Positions 31,066 to 42,553 of a DNA stretch of 64,000 nt are shown here, in pieces. The DNA is from Pseudopyrenochaeta lycopersici (taxonomy: Eukaryota; Ascomycota; Dothideomycetes; Pleosporales; Pseudopyrenochaetaceae). Location of the stretch: the NCBI GenBank assembly GCA_003313425.1, contig NHZP01000039.1, positions 428,786 through 492,785 of the forward strand, written 5' to 3'. The position numbers and the translations under genes were made by a program. The notes under the pieces are model-generated. The model made no database searches. It saw only the letters and a list, made by a program, of their open reading frames with translations, and was not told where the DNA came from. Every line of letters starts with the position of its first letter. Within the stretch, counting starts at the first letter, position 1.

Positions 31066-32568
31066 TTATTGCTGGCCATCAATATGTGCGGCACACTGAT
31101 CACCAGCGATCCTGCCAAACACCACACATTCAAGTAATGACGATCCGCCCAGGCGGTTCCCGCCATGTACACCTCCTGTCACTTCGCCAGCAGCCCACAG
31201 TCCTTCGATACGCTCGTTGTCTTCTCTAAGCACTTCGCTCTTTTCATTTATCAATACTCCACCCATAGTGAAGTGCACTACAGGTGTTACAGTCCCTACG
31301 TATACAATGGAATCGGTTGTTGGATCATTCAAGCTCCAGTTTGCAAATGATGTTCGATGAAATGAATCGGTAGCTGTCTTAGCTACGATTTGAGTGTACT
31401 GCGATATAGATGCAAAAGCCTCTGAACCAAGTTCAGAGATTGTTGTCTTCTTCATCAGGCCTTTGAAAAGGTAGAAGTCGATGTGTGATTTTGCTGCCGT
31501 GTACGTGCCCTCGTCTAAGACGAGCTGAACCGACCACTGCTTGGGCGACTCAGAGGTTGGTGCCGTGCTCGCAATGGCATTAGTGACATGCTCCCGCGTG
31601 TCCAGCTCGTTCACAAAGCGCTTCCCGTTTAGGAGCAATATGCCACCTTCACCTCTCAGTAATTCAGCTGCTAGAAATTTGAGCGGTGAAGATGGATCTG
31701 CCGGATCGACGAACCCTGTGGGGTGCACTTGCACCTGATCCATATCAATGAGTTGAGCTCCAATCTCCGTAAGTAACGGCTGTGTTCCCGGCCTTGGATC
31801 GTTGGTCGATGGATAGCCAGCAAGATCTGGTCGATACTTTGCAAGCAAGCCTTCTGCGTCACCACCAAAACCTCCGGAAGCAAAAATGACGGGACCATAC
31901 AGCTCTTCTTTCTTCCCATCATCACACACGTATTCAATGCCTGTAGCACGACTTTCATTCTGCAAGATCTTGGTAACGGTGCAAGAAGTGCGCATATCGA
32001 ACAGCGAATTCTCCTTCAATTGCTTCAATAGCGTACTCACAATTGCAAAGCCTGGTGGCGGTCCACCAGCGCCTCTATGCGTCCTCGGATAGGAATGTCC
32101 GCCGAGTTGTGCAACCTTGCTCAGATCCACACCTTTCTCTTGCACTAACCACTCTACCGCACTGGCGGAATTCCTTGTCAAGGTTGTGATCAACTTCTCC
32201 CGCTGTATAGTGGAGCCGGACATGGCGTGTCCCGCCGAACGAACAGTGTCGGAGTAGAAGGCATCAATGGGTTCTGTGACAGGCTGATACTTGGTCGGTG
32301 CACCCGAAATTCCAGATGAGGCTTTTATGCTGTTGCCGCCAGGCTTCGGAGCGCGTTCTAGAAGGCGAACGGGAATGTTACGACTGATTAGTTGTGATGC
32401 AGCACTGAGTCCTGCGAGACCCGATCCTACCACAATGGCGTGTCTGGTGGGCATGTCGGTGTCCAGGGCCTGTGGGGCCATTGGGGAAAGCCTTAGGCTG
32501 TAGAGGTAAGCAGTCAGAAGGACTAAAAGAGAAAAAATAGAGGTGTTCAGAATGCGACGACAGCTCAT
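31066..32568 (-). CDS. Soluble FAD-dependent fumarate reductase (Osm1/Frd1-like)
   Basis: A complete intronless gene of 500 residues. A short hydrophobic N-terminus (IFSLLVLLTAYLYSL, about 11-25) can act as an ER or mitochondrial targeting anchor, as in yeast Osm1. The dinucleotide fold HAIVVGSGLAGLSAA (about 43-57) binds FAD, and LERAPKPGGNSIKASSG follows. Substrate-site motifs are QVQVHPTGF, AAELLRGEGGILLLNGKRFVNE, HFTMGG and GGVHGGNRLGGSSLLEC, which carry the histidine and arginine residues of the fumarate reductase/succinate dehydrogenase flavoprotein superfamily. The enzyme reoxidises reduced flavin by reducing fumarate to succinate, useful for redox balance and oxidative folding under low oxygen. 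Two later methionines (residues 30 and 39) could give a cytosolic isoform without the hydrophobic start. Confidence 0.92.
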   Translation of the reverse strand: MSCRRILNTSIFSLLVLLTAYLYSLRLSPMAPQALDTDMPTRHAIVVGSGLAGLSAASQLISRNIPVRLLERAPKPGGNSIKASSGISGAPTKYQPVTEPIDAFYSDTVRSAGHAMSGSTIQREKLITTLTRNSASAVEWLVQEKGVDLSKVAQLGGHSYPRTHRGAGGPPPGFAIVSTLLKQLKENSLFDMRTSCTVTKILQNESRATGIEYVCDDGKKEELYGPVIFASGGFGGDAEGLLAKYRPDLAGYPSTNDPRPGTQPLLTEIGAQLIDMDQVQVHPTGFVDPADPSSPLKFLAAELLRGEGGILLLNGKRFVNELDTREHVTNAIASTAPTSESPKQWSVQLVLDEGTYTAAKSHIDFYLFKGLMKKTTISELGSEAFASISQYTQIVAKTATDSFHRTSFANWSLNDPTTDSIVYVGTVTPVVHFTMGGVLINEKSEVLREDNERIEGLWAAGEVTGGVHGGNRLGGSSLLECVVFGRIAGDQCAAHIDGQQ

Positions 32569-35238
32569 CGCTGAGAAAAAGAAGAGTATTATATTGGTGC
32601 ACTACTAAAATGTCAGTCGATGTAATTCCTGGGCGATATCAGGCGACATGAGCGTTTTGGTGCTAGCGCCCCTTTCGTTCAGCACATTTCATGTCAACAC
32701 CAGATGTCGCTGTTGCTTGCCGCTGTCAAACACATTCTGGCGGGATTATGTTAGGGCTAGACGTATTACTTGTGCATGAACTATCCTTAACGTTACAGAA
32801 GAGTGCACGATCGTTGTTGCTGTTGCATAGGAGGAAATGACACGGCAGCCGAAGATGGAGCTTGTCTCACCGAATCATCGTATGCGGCTTAGCGCACACC
32901 TACCATGACTAGATCTGCCACATGAACCTTTTAAAACAATCGAAGGACCATGGCCCGACACACAGGTACCCAGCGGTTAGGAGAACACGACCCTTCAAAT
33001 GACTCGGGTCGCTCAGATATCTTACATCGATATTGAGTGCGCGCTCAACAATCACCCGACCTGTTCATCAGATAATGACTTTTCTTATACCGCCCACAAA
33101 GGCGATCGGCGGCCATGGATGCCAAACGGTAAAAATACGCTACATAACGAAATCTTGCAGTACAGCAGGATTGAGTCAGGTTGCAGTCCAGATCATTTCG
33201 ACATCTTTAGGATGCTAAAGATAGGAGCTGAAGATATTATGTGGTCTATGCAATAAATCATTTCAGGTGCCACGCTCTAAGATTAGAACAAGTGTACGAA
33301 CATAGATGTAGTATATGACAATCTTGTTTTTTCATAAATTAGATACAACTAGAAAACTCGTCTCGGCATCATAAGTCCTACAATCAACAAAATCAGTGTA
33401 ATTTTCAGCAGACAGAACGCGTGGTACATACTAGAAACTGTTCTTCAGGTTTAGCTTGGCGTAATTCGCAAAGGACATATAATACTTTCCAGAAGATAGA
33501 AACCACTATTTTAAACACAAACATATGTAGCAATCCTTAACCCCTTCGTAATCGTTCTACGTAATGATTTTATAGTAAAGTCGAACATCATTGTCTTTGA
33601 CCAGCACTAATTGGAGTGGACCATTTTCTTAACCGTCTAGCCGGGTCTCCATATTTCCCGCAATTCTTTGCTTACTGCCAACATCAGCGTCCACATCCAG
33701 ACGAGTGCTGACTCGTCTTCCCTTTAGATATAGGAGCGAAGGACTACGCACGCGAAAGTGATAATTCGTCGTTTGGCGAGAGCGTCGGACACAAACACAT
33801 AGAATCAAAAGACTTTGTCACAGGCTTATATCGCCCTGGGTACTAGAACTTTGATGGGAAGCATGAAAAAAGCCTTGCGAGTGTGTTGAAGAGCTCTCTT
33901 GGAATGGTGGAACACGTCGACTGGAAACTTGACCAAAACGGAGTTGCAAGTGGAATGAACGTATGGGGAAGGCTGCTATAGAGTAGGGATAGGAAAAATA
34001 TATGCTAACGCGTCTGCTAGATTACTTAGATTCTTTCCTGGATGCTAATTCCCGTTACTTGATGCGACAGCACCGACTTGTGCACGTGCCCATTTGTACA
34101 ACCACGGATAGTGCTGCAGCATAATCCAAACACAGGCGATTTTGACCGAGAAGTTCAAGCTGGGAAGAGGAGAAGACGCGATATTAATTTCTGCGCTTGT
34201 GAAGGGCAAAGTACATCGAAAGGCTAGAGCTGGAAGCGTGTCACTACCTCCTTGTGACACAGCATTCACAGCCCAAACCTGCAGCTTCATCGTAAGCCTC
34301 TGGGACAATTGGAGGTGATGTGGTAGGGCGCATATAAGCAGAGACGACCAAGTAAGGATTCTACTGGTTGGTGTCGTGTCGCTCGTCGTAAGCCCATACA
34401 ATCTGGTTCAAATGGGTCAGGCGATAGTAACGCCCTGAAGGCGAGTCAAGCTTCAAGCAAGTATTGTGGAGTTGCATAACCAGATCCCAGCCCTATGATT
34501 GTCAACAACATGTGAATTAATAAGGCGATTCGATCAATTCCCATCACCTATTCGTGGGCCTCGATGACTGGGGAGGAATTGCGCATGTTCCAAAATGTGG
34601 CGCTAGAACCAGCCAAGCGGGCATCTGCCATCCCGGCCCCGCAATAGTCTCGAAGCGGCTGAAACCCTCCTTGACACGACCTCTGCGACTGCACATTTCC
34701 CAGATGGCAACAATACACGTTTTCAAGGCGCGTGGCGCTCAGCATGAGCAACTGCAGTCGATTCGGCTCCAATATGCAGCAGCTCCACGCGCCAGGCGCA
34801 CATAGTTGCACGTAGCGCCCTCCTCGTGACAGATCAGCAGCTCGGAAACTTGTACTTCCATAGCACTAGAACGTTTTGTCTTCAAAGCGCGCCCAAAGCG
34901 CCTCAGTGTCCCAAGGCGAAATCATCGGTAAGTATTGATTCAACGGGGTCTATCGCCTCCGTGCTTGCGGCAACCAAGTGTTCCAGTGACACGGCTGCTT
35001 CGACGGTTCTGTGGCGCGGCATTATGCGTTCCGTGTCGGGATGCTATCCTTTATGTATCTCGAGTTCGTCGCGATTTTCTCCAATGACTGCGTTTTAATC
35101 TCTCTCTCACATGATCATTTCCTCGTCAGAACCTCGAGTGCGGTCTTTTGCCGTTCAGAAACCATGATAAACGCCTGTCTTGATCTGGCGCTTCTTTGCC
35201 ATCCGGTACTCGCTTTCCTTACCATCCAGCGACCGAAG
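32569..35238. other. 2.7-kb gene-free stretch
   Basis: Divergent region between the fumarate reductase gene (-) and an unrecognised secreted protein gene (+). It is AT-rich from 33.2 to 34.0 kb. Frames of 85-118 codons occur, such as 34045-34401 (-), without domain resemblance. The last part may belong to a longer 5' end of the + strand gene, whose frame is open from about 35.0 kb. Confidence 0.4.
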
Positions 35239-36213
35239 ATGCATGCACAGGAGTCGAAGTGGCAATATTATCTCTTTTCGTTCTTGTCCATACTTGCGAT
35301 TCGATATGCGAGCACTGCGTACCTGACAGAGCCGAATGAGGGGCTGCTAGAGGTCTGCCAAACAAAGGACCAGCCAAATCCTATCGCCTCGTTCTATCCC
35401 ATGAACGCAACCGGCACCCTCAATGGTACTACCATAGTAATACCAATCTCTCTCAAGCTAGCACGAACGCTCATTCCCGCTCAATACGGGATACTAGAAC
35501 ATGCATACAGGGACCTGCTTCCTTCCTTTCCAGAAGGCATGTACCCAGCTGTTCTGCAAGCGCTACATGATCATGAGGTGCAAGCATTTGGCTACCAGAT
35601 CCCGGACTTCACAGTATGTTTCATGCTTAGCTTTAGTGAGACTTCTGGCTGACAATCACAGCGTACTGGGATCGAGTTCCCCTTTGTCGATATGCTAGGC
35701 GATAACTCAACATCCTTCAAGTGGGCCCCATCGCTGCTCATGACTGCTGGCCACGAGATTGCGATCAAGGGTGCCATGGACTATGGAACCAACACGTTTC
35801 CGGCTTCCTTTGAGCCCTCATGCGATGCCTACCGTGCTGTACCCAATGCAAAGCAGCCAGGCACTACGTTCTTTAGCGCAAAGAGCGCCGAAGCTGGCGC
35901 AGCATCTGTTACCGCGCTCCTATCGTCGACTTCAGAAGAACAATTCCCTCTATCGTTCTTCAAAAACTTCACCAACCAACCAACGTTTGCCGACGGGAAG
36001 ACCTGTGACAACATGATCCGACTCTTTAACACAAGTGTTACCACAGCACCAAATAGGATTGAGACAGTGAAGGGCACAGTCAGAGCCAAAATCTTCCCTT
36101 TCAATAGTGAGCAAGAGTGGCGGAACGTTCATGGCATAAGGATGGACACCGCATTCATTGAGAACAACTACCTACCGTGCGAAAACTTCCGCGGTTACGG
36201 AGCTTCAGAATAA
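35239..36213 (+). CDS. Unrecognised secreted fungal protein
   Basis: Two exons, 35239-35613 and 35662-36213, with a 48-bp GTATGT...ACAG intron, give 308 residues. I chose the ATG at 35239 because it yields a signal-peptide-like start: a short polar N-region, then YYLFSFLSILAIRYASTA. The frame is open further upstream to about 35011, with other ATGs at 35041 and 35164, so the true start is uncertain. The mature part has GTTIVIPISLKLARTLIPAQYG, FGYQIPDFTRTGIEFPFVDML across the intron junction, WAPSLLMTAG and several N-glycosylation sequons (NAT, NGT, NTS, NFT). Cysteines are few. It resembles a family of single-domain secreted fungal proteins of unknown function; a weak likeness to the acetoacetate decarboxylase fold crossed my mind, but I cannot support it. 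No function is assigned. Confidence 0.7.
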
Positions 36214-36717
36214 TGACGACCTCAGCTATGACATAGAAAGCATATAATCATCACCAAGGACCAAGCAAGCCATTTTCATTCCAACGACACCTGCGCTTTG
36301 CAGGAAAACGAAGTGCAGCAAACTTAGACGCACTGACAATCTCCACCAAAACGCCAACCCAGCTCCTCGACGGTCAAATGCATATATTCCAGCAGTCAGG
36401 GGCCTCGAAATATAGAGAGAGATCCGCTACGATGTACAATCATTGACTTTTATCAAGAACAGGTCGATCTAACAGACTTTTGTACGTGACGGGGAAAGCA
36501 AAACGCATTACCAACATACATGCATAAACAAGATACCCATAGATAATGTCTATCTCACAGTAGAACATATACAATGTTCCAATAGATCTCCCAATTACAC
36601 TAAATAAACCATTTTACCAAAACGTTAGAACGTGTACATGCTCCTAGTAGTTTTCCCACATGCACTAAATAAGTAGCTTTCATTTTTTGTACCAAAGATT
36701 ACCCTCCTCTTTTTACT
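36214..36717. other. Convergent intergenic region
   Basis: About 0.5 kb between two 3' ends, AT-rich, with two diverged copies of a segment around CTAAATAA...ACATGTA-like words near 36590-36680. Presumably it contains both 3'UTRs. No gene recognised. Confidence 0.45.
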
Positions 36718-38254
36718 TCAGTAATTTTCACGCGCGGCAAACCTAATTTTGTGCTCCTCAAGATCGAACACTACAAGCACATTTTTCAGCCATGTATCTC
36801 CCAGCACCAAACTGCCCTTTCCTGCTCGCTGAACCGCCAAGGCACACATTCCCCTAGGTGCTCCAACACCCGGGCCTCCCACGGCGCCTGGGCTCTTGTT
36901 CATCAAGTCGTCTTCGTGGATGTAGAAACTTCTGCCGCCGATTATTATCCCCACACGCGGGGCTGCAGCATTGCAAGGTACGATGAATAGGTCACTCGAT
37001 GAGTTGTATTTCGCTGGAGGACTGAACAGGGACGCTATGTAGTCCGTAATGACGTTGGGAAGGTAAAGCAGAGAACTGCCAGAGTCGATGATCATCTTCA
37101 CTTTGAAATTTGCCGGATCGATTACTGGGATGATAATTTGACGCTTCTTTCCAGGTATCCGACCGCCGGACTCGCTTCTGGCTGATCGAGATGGGGAAGG
37201 TGGGTCGATATCAAATCCGTCAACTCTGATGGAGTAGTACGCATAGATTCCCGAGGCAAGAGGCTGTATCGACACAGTAGTAAAGTTTTCATCATGAGGA
37301 ACATCTGGTACACCTCCAATTGCCAACATACCGCCTGTAGTTGGGTCATCGACTGTTGGGCGGCTGAGCGCGAGGCTGAAGATAGGCGCAATCTGGTCTT
37401 CTTCAGTCCTATCATTGCATTGTAAGCACCTACTTGGATCCATTCGATCCTCTGTTTTGATAGGCGTATGCAAGGGAACGGTATGCGATGGTCAAACTCA
37501 CAAGGTTGATATCACGCTTCCATATCCCAAAGTCCTCGCCCCACTGACCAGTGCTGAATACGCCAACCCCATCAGTCCACTACTCCTACCATCTCCCAAC
37601 CAATATCCCTCATCTACCACTCCAATTGTCTGTCTAATAACAAGTGTAGGTTCGTTTCCAAGATACACGTCCCCGATGCCCAGCTCCTCTGTGCCCAAAT
37701 CCCCTAGCAAGAACTCACCGCCAGTGTAATGTACCGAGAAGCCATGGCCCTTGATGGATTTCCATGTAGAAGAATTTCTAGGATTGTACGGCGTGCTGAA
37801 GCCGCAGTATCGTGGTGAGATAGGAGACATTGTGGATGGATTAAGACACTGGAAGGAGGAGGATGCGACCCAGGTGTCTGCACTGCCAGTATCGATTACG
37901 AGGGTGAAGGGCTGGCCGGCGAGGGTTACGTCGGTCATGTAGACGCGTCCACCAAGAGTGTAAAGTTCCTCTTGGACGTCCGCGATGTTTTCATCTTGGC
38001 GTTTATACTTTGGGGATGATAATTCATTGCGGCGCTTTGAGAGATGTTTCGATGAGGGAGGGATAAGGTGGGGAGCAAAGGGCGCGGTTTTGAGGTGCAA
38101 GACATTGTTCGTCACTTGAGGTATCAGCTATACGAGCTGCAGCGATGAAAGCCTAGTACTTACCAGCGATGCGTGCAGGAGTTCGGCAATTTAGTGCAAG
38201 AGCATGCGGCGCAGATGAGGCAAGGAAAAAGATTATTGAAGGTGAGAGATGCAT
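36718..38254 (-). CDS. Secreted pepsin-family (A1) aspartic protease
   Basis: Three exons, 38254-38164, 38114-37502 and 37408-36718, encode 464 residues. The first intron is 49 bp. The second is 93 bp (GTGAGT...GATAG, with a CTTAC branch-like site 16 bases before the AG), and it restores the frame as ISTLTEEDQIAPIFSLALS. The N-terminus is a signal peptide (MHLSPSIIFFLASSAPHALA). Kex2-type sites (SKRR, YKRQ) suggest a removed propeptide. The two catalytic aspartates are in VIDTGSADTWV (D105) and MIIDSGSSLLYLP (D343), as in pepsin-like enzymes. Other family marks are GLMGLAYSAL, IGGVP and LVLGDTWLKNVLVVFDLE. The enzyme should act extracellularly or in the vacuole/wall at acid pH. No GPI-anchor signal is seen at the C-terminus. 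Confidence 0.88.
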
Positions 38255-39050
38255 GATAGAGATAGGCAAACGTGTGAAGACGGAGAATTCGAGTAATTGT
38301 GATTAGGTTCTCATAGCTATATACTATGATGCCTATGAAGACAGTGCCAGTGCCGAACGCATTTTGCACCAAGAAAGGGAGAAGAGATCTCAAAAAATTG
38401 GCGCAGTGCCGCGGACGCGGCCACGCTGCATTCCTAAACATGAGAGCACGAGGATGGACTTGTGCAAGCAATGCACGGCTACACTATCTCAGGTATGCTT
38501 GAGTTGCGCCAATTTGCCTCTAGAACAGATCAAGGGTGTCATGCTTCTGATCATTTGGGAATGTCATGTCGAAAGCTAGAAAGAGGAACAACATACTTAC
38601 CGTAAGCTTAATAAGAAACTACTGCAAGGGAGAAATGGCCAGAGACGATCGATGTAGACTGTACGCTGGGCTGGCATTGAGGTCATGTGCGAAAGCTCAC
38701 CACTACGTGTCACACCAATGAAAAGAGAAACCATCGTAGAAATCGACGCACCTGCAGTCTTATGCGCACTGTAGGAGAGAGCCACAACATCGCCTAAGGG
38801 AGTCCGACAGTCGTATACAAATCCCTTGATGAAGGTTAGAAGCATGTCAGGTGCAACTTAGAGAAGGCGTACATGTTTGATTGGACTAGGTCGCAAACTC
38901 AATGCCCCAAATGGACTCCAATGTCGCCTCTTTGTTGTACAAGCACTGCTGGAAAGACAGTCGCATCGAAATGATCGCATAAATGCTGTAGTAAGTCGAA
39001 CCTTTTGGGAATCGTCGTAGACACACCTTAAACGCCAGATACAGGAGTGG
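38255..39050. other. Gene-free intergenic stretch
   Basis: About 0.8 kb between two minus-strand genes, containing the protease promoter and the LUC7 3'UTR. No coding frame of note. Confidence 0.5.
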
Positions 39051-40016
39051 TTACCAACCGCCTCGTCTGCCGCGGCCACCCCTGCCTCCTCGTCGACCGC
39101 CACCAAATCCACCTCCTCCGTAGCCACCTCCGCCCCATCCGCCACCGCCTCGTGAACCGTCCATGTCGCCGCCCGAGGATGGGTATGCGTCGCGAGGTGG
39201 GGCACGACCCTTGAGTTCCTTCTGCAGGGCTTCGTAGGACTTGCGCATCTGGGCGTAGCCGAGGTGCATCTTGCCATAAAAGTGGTCTGCTAGCCGGCGA
39301 TCATTGTCAAGACGACTGAGATACGCACCGCATACATCGCACACCTGAAGCTTCTGGTGGCCTGATGGCCCTCCAGTGTCTGAGAGAGCCCTAAGCTCGC
39401 GCTCGCGCTCCTCCTTCTCAGCCTTCTTGTAGCGGACCTTTGTGAATTCTTGAACGGCCATATTCACCATGCCCTCTTCGCCCATGATCTGGATTTCAAG
39501 CATGCCGGCATCGATTGACTTGGTCAATTCATTGATTGCTTTGAGCTGTGGAGGTTAGCAAGCGTGGCCTTGGTTGTGTTTGCAGACGGCTCACCAGCGC
39601 ATTAGTCTGCCGGATCTCCTCTGGCGTCTTTTCCAGCCTTCGCTGGGCCGAGTCAATCTTGCGGTTGCAGCTGTCAATGTGATGCTGCATGTCTCTCATG
39701 TAGTCAAACTCGAAGCCCCACCTGCGCTTCTGGTCTGCGTCTGCCTCCTGATACTCGGTCTTGAGCGCTTCATTGTGAACCTTGGGGCAGGGGCCCAGCT
39801 CGTTCTTTGTGTTGGTGAAGAGATCGTGAGGACAGTTACCGACAAGGTACGACCGGCAGACCTTTGGGTCGGTGATGCTGAGCTGCGGCGCGCGCTGGTC
39901 GGTGCCGCTCATGAGCTGTTCTCCCATGAGCTGCTCTATCCGTGTGTTAGCATGGGGGTCTGGCGTGAGGAGCATCTGTGCATACCGAGCAGCCTGCGCG
40001 TCTCTGCTGCCGCCAT
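39051..40016 (-). CDS. LUC7: U1 snRNP-associated splicing factor LUC7
   Basis: Three exons, 40016-39986, 39935-39595 and 39545-39051, with introns of 50 and 49 bp, encode 288 residues. The first exon is only 31 nt and gives MAAAETRRLL, which joins to EQLMGEQLMSG as in LUC7 proteins generally. The first zinc finger is in KVCRSYLVGNCPHDLF...LGPCPKVH (CCCH type) and the second in QVCDVCGAYLSRLDNDRRLADHFYGKMH (C2H2 type). Between them lies a helical region with KIDSAQRRLEKTPEE. The C-terminus is a glycine-arginine tail (RGG-like), longer than in yeast. LUC7 binds U1 snRNP and influences choice of 5' splice sites. The gene is divergent from GPI16 with 206 bp between start codons. Confidence 0.94.
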
Positions 40017-40222
40017 ATTGTCTGATATCGCAGTGACGTTGGTGAGATGCGATAGTGGAGAGCTGCAGCCGCTCCATGGCAAAGAAATGGCGACCGCGGC
40101 AGTGCCAAGTCCCTACTCTGCCAGCCAATCACATGAGCAGGACCTTCACTCTCCCGCAACATCCACCGTCTATCACCAGTTGTCAGACCCTCCTTCGGCG
40201 AAGAGGGTGCTGCGATGCTGCG
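40017..40222. promoter_or_regulatory. Compact bidirectional promoter of LUC7 and GPI16
   Basis: Only 206 bp separate the two divergent ATGs. The frame of GPI16 is open through most of this region, but the signal peptide starts at 40223, so the upstream part is leader. A CCAAT (40121-40125 region, GCCAATCAC) lies centrally and could serve both genes. Confidence 0.5.
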
Positions 40223-42019
40223 ATGCTCTCGTTTCTTTTCTTCTTGTTGCTCAATGCCTTCATAACACGTGTGGCTGCCAGCACCGACTACCACGAGCAG
40301 CTTCTCCTGCGACCCCTTCCGCAAGGCACGCTGCTCGCCTCGTTCAACTTTCGTAGCAACGAGAGCGCCGAATCATTCGACCAGCAGAACTTCCGGTACT
40401 TCCCGCGGTCATTCGGACAGATCTTGCAACATGCACACGCAAAAGAGCTGCACTTGAGATTCAGCGTGGGGAGGTGGGACGCAGAGAACTGGGGACAGCG
40501 CCCATGGCATGGGTCCAGAGAAGGAGGCACTGGTGTCGAGCTGTGGGCTTGGGTGGAAGCCGACACTGAAGATGAGTATGAAAATCTCTTTTCATGCTGG
40601 AAACGCTATACTGACCCGCACAGGGCATTTGCACGATGGCTGACGCTCACAAATGCGCTTTCTGGCCTCTTTTGTGCTTCTATAAACTTTATCGATGCCA
40701 CCAAGACGATTCGACCCGTCATGACATTCGCCCCAGAAGGCAACCATGGCAACACATCCAATCTCCATCTTTTACATGGCACCCTGCCTCACGAAGTCGT
40801 CTGCACAGAGAACTTGACACCTTTCCTGAAGCTTCTACCTTGCAAGGGCAAGGCAGGCATCTCCAGCCTGCTAGATGGACACAAGCTCTTCGATGCTTCA
40901 TTCCAGACCATGGCGATTGATGTGCGTCCAATATGCGCGGACGGGAGCTCTACTTGCTTCTTGGAGATGGAGCAGTCTGTGGACATGGTGCTGGATATTG
41001 CCAGGTCGAAGCGCCCAAGAGACAACCCCATCCCACGGCCTTTGCCTATCGAACAGATCGAGTGTGACACGTCAAAACACTACAACGGCCATGATACATG
41101 CTTTCCGTTGAATAAGGGTACTGATCCAGCATGGACACTAGAGGAGCTGTTTGGAAAGCCACTGAGAGGCGCCTGTCCGTTGACCGAACAGAGTGGCATG
41201 CAAGCGAATAACGTGTGCATCAATACACCACCCGAGCGTACTGTAGAGGTCAACACAACTGGGCAATTCACCGAGATGAGCCTGGTCTCCGACACCCTCC
41301 GTTGCTACAAGCTCCCGACTGGCGCGAACTTCGACCTCGTACTACCTGAACAGAAGATGAACACCGGCCTCGTACGTCCTGAACCTCAGCTATACGCTGC
41401 AAGGTCCATTAACGGCCATGGCCAGGAACGAGGAAGTACCCAAGCCATCATCAGTAACCCTTCTATGAGTGAGGCCATGGAAATCGTCTACTTAGAGTCT
41501 CTTCCCTGGTTTATGAAACCTTACTTGCACACCCTGCGGGCACGAGTCGATACATCGAGTGAAAACCCCATCAAGGAAACATACTACAGGCCAGCCGTGG
41601 ACCGCAAGCGCGGTACACATCTTGAGTTGCGATTGGTAATCCCGCCTAGCTCTACCCTCACATTGACATACGATTTCGAGAAAGCCATCCTCCGGTATAC
41701 TGAGTATCCGCCTGATGCGAATCGCGGCTTCGACGTTGCTCCTGCAATTATACGCCTCCTTTCTCCCAAACCGGACGATAACAAAGGCATCTACTTCCGT
41801 ACAACGTCCTTATTACTACCACTACCAACTCCGGACTTCAGTATGCCTTACAATGTTATTATCCTCACCAGCACCGTAATGGCTCTTGGTTTTGGCAACA
41901 TCTTTAATCTGCTAGTGCGTCGATTTGTGGGTGTGGATGAGGTACCGGCTACAGGAGGGTTGAAAGGCATTGTACTAGGAAAAGTCAACAGACTCAAAGC
42001 TTTGCTTGGGAAGGCATGA
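40223..42019 (+). CDS. GPI16: GPI transamidase component GPI16/PIG-T
   Basis: A complete intronless gene of 598 residues. The ATG at 40223 gives a signal peptide (MLSFLFFLLLNAFITRVAA), right for a type I ER membrane protein; the longer open frame upstream lacks this logic. Landmarks of PIG-T/Gpi16 include YHEQLLLRPLPQGTLLASFNF, YFPRSFGQIL, ELHLRFSVGRWD, the GGTGVELWAW segment and LFCASINFID. The middle contains LPHEVVCTENLTPFLKLLPCKGKAGIS; its cysteines include the one that forms a disulfide with the catalytic Gpi8 subunit in known complexes. A transmembrane helix lies near the C-terminus (YNVIILTSTVMALGFGNIFNLLV), followed by a short basic cytosolic tail. The complex cleaves C-terminal signals and attaches GPI anchors in the ER. 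Confidence 0.94.
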   Translation: MLSFLFFLLLNAFITRVAASTDYHEQLLLRPLPQGTLLASFNFRSNESAESFDQQNFRYFPRSFGQILQHAHAKELHLRFSVGRWDAENWGQRPWHGSREGGTGVELWAWVEADTEDEYENLFSCWKRYTDPHRAFARWLTLTNALSGLFCASINFIDATKTIRPVMTFAPEGNHGNTSNLHLLHGTLPHEVVCTENLTPFLKLLPCKGKAGISSLLDGHKLFDASFQTMAIDVRPICADGSSTCFLEMEQSVDMVLDIARSKRPRDNPIPRPLPIEQIECDTSKHYNGHDTCFPLNKGTDPAWTLEELFGKPLRGACPLTEQSGMQANNVCINTPPERTVEVNTTGQFTEMSLVSDTLRCYKLPTGANFDLVLPEQKMNTGLVRPEPQLYAARSINGHGQERGSTQAIISNPSMSEAMEIVYLESLPWFMKPYLHTLRARVDTSSENPIKETYYRPAVDRKRGTHLELRLVIPPSSTLTLTYDFEKAILRYTEYPPDANRGFDVAPAIIRLLSPKPDDNKGIYFRTTSLLLPLPTPDFSMPYNVIILTSTVMALGFGNIFNLLVRRFVGVDEVPATGGLKGIVLGKVNRLKALLGKA

Positions 42020-42553
42020 GCAGTTTGAAATGAATATGACAAATGATATATTATATACTTATAACTTCGAAGCGGTCATTTTAATAATTGAACGCTGAAT
42101 TGCTCTTGATTGACTCAAACTATAGTCCAGCTCTTGTTTACTTGCACCATCGTCAGTAAAACTGCGTGAGGATAAAGAGATGCAAACGAAGCAACCTAGA
42201 AAGGAGGAATTAGTTAAGGGAGCAGGGAACGGAAGGGACGATTATAGGATGCTCATATTCTGATTTCAGGAGGAGTTCAACTGGGTTGTCTATCTATCCT
42301 CATCTTACTAACATCTTCGGCAACGTCCACATGGTGAGAGCCGATGTTTTCACCGTACTCCCTATTAATCTTCTCTTATTTGGTAGACTCTGCAAATGTC
42401 GTCATGCCCTTCTATCCTCGGAACAACATCTAACCTCCCCTTCCGGCTACTGCAACCCTCAACTAGCATCTGGTGTGGGAGAACGGGGTGGGCTCTATTC
42501 GTCCGCAGAGACTCCATAACAAGTTATTACGGTGCAATCTCTGTCCAATATTT
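42020..42553. other. Convergent intergenic region
   Basis: About 0.53 kb between the 3' ends of GPI16 (+) and TRM7 (-). AT-rich at the GPI16 end with a probable poly(A) region near 42.05 kb. No gene seen. Confidence 0.5.

Noticed and set aside
34045..34401. 118-codon minus-strand frame
   Set aside because: No family resemblance and no supporting splice or promoter features.
39574..40356. 260-codon + strand frame opposite LUC7
   Set aside because: Overlaps conserved LUC7 exons and the GPI16 signal-peptide exon in another frame; no domain.
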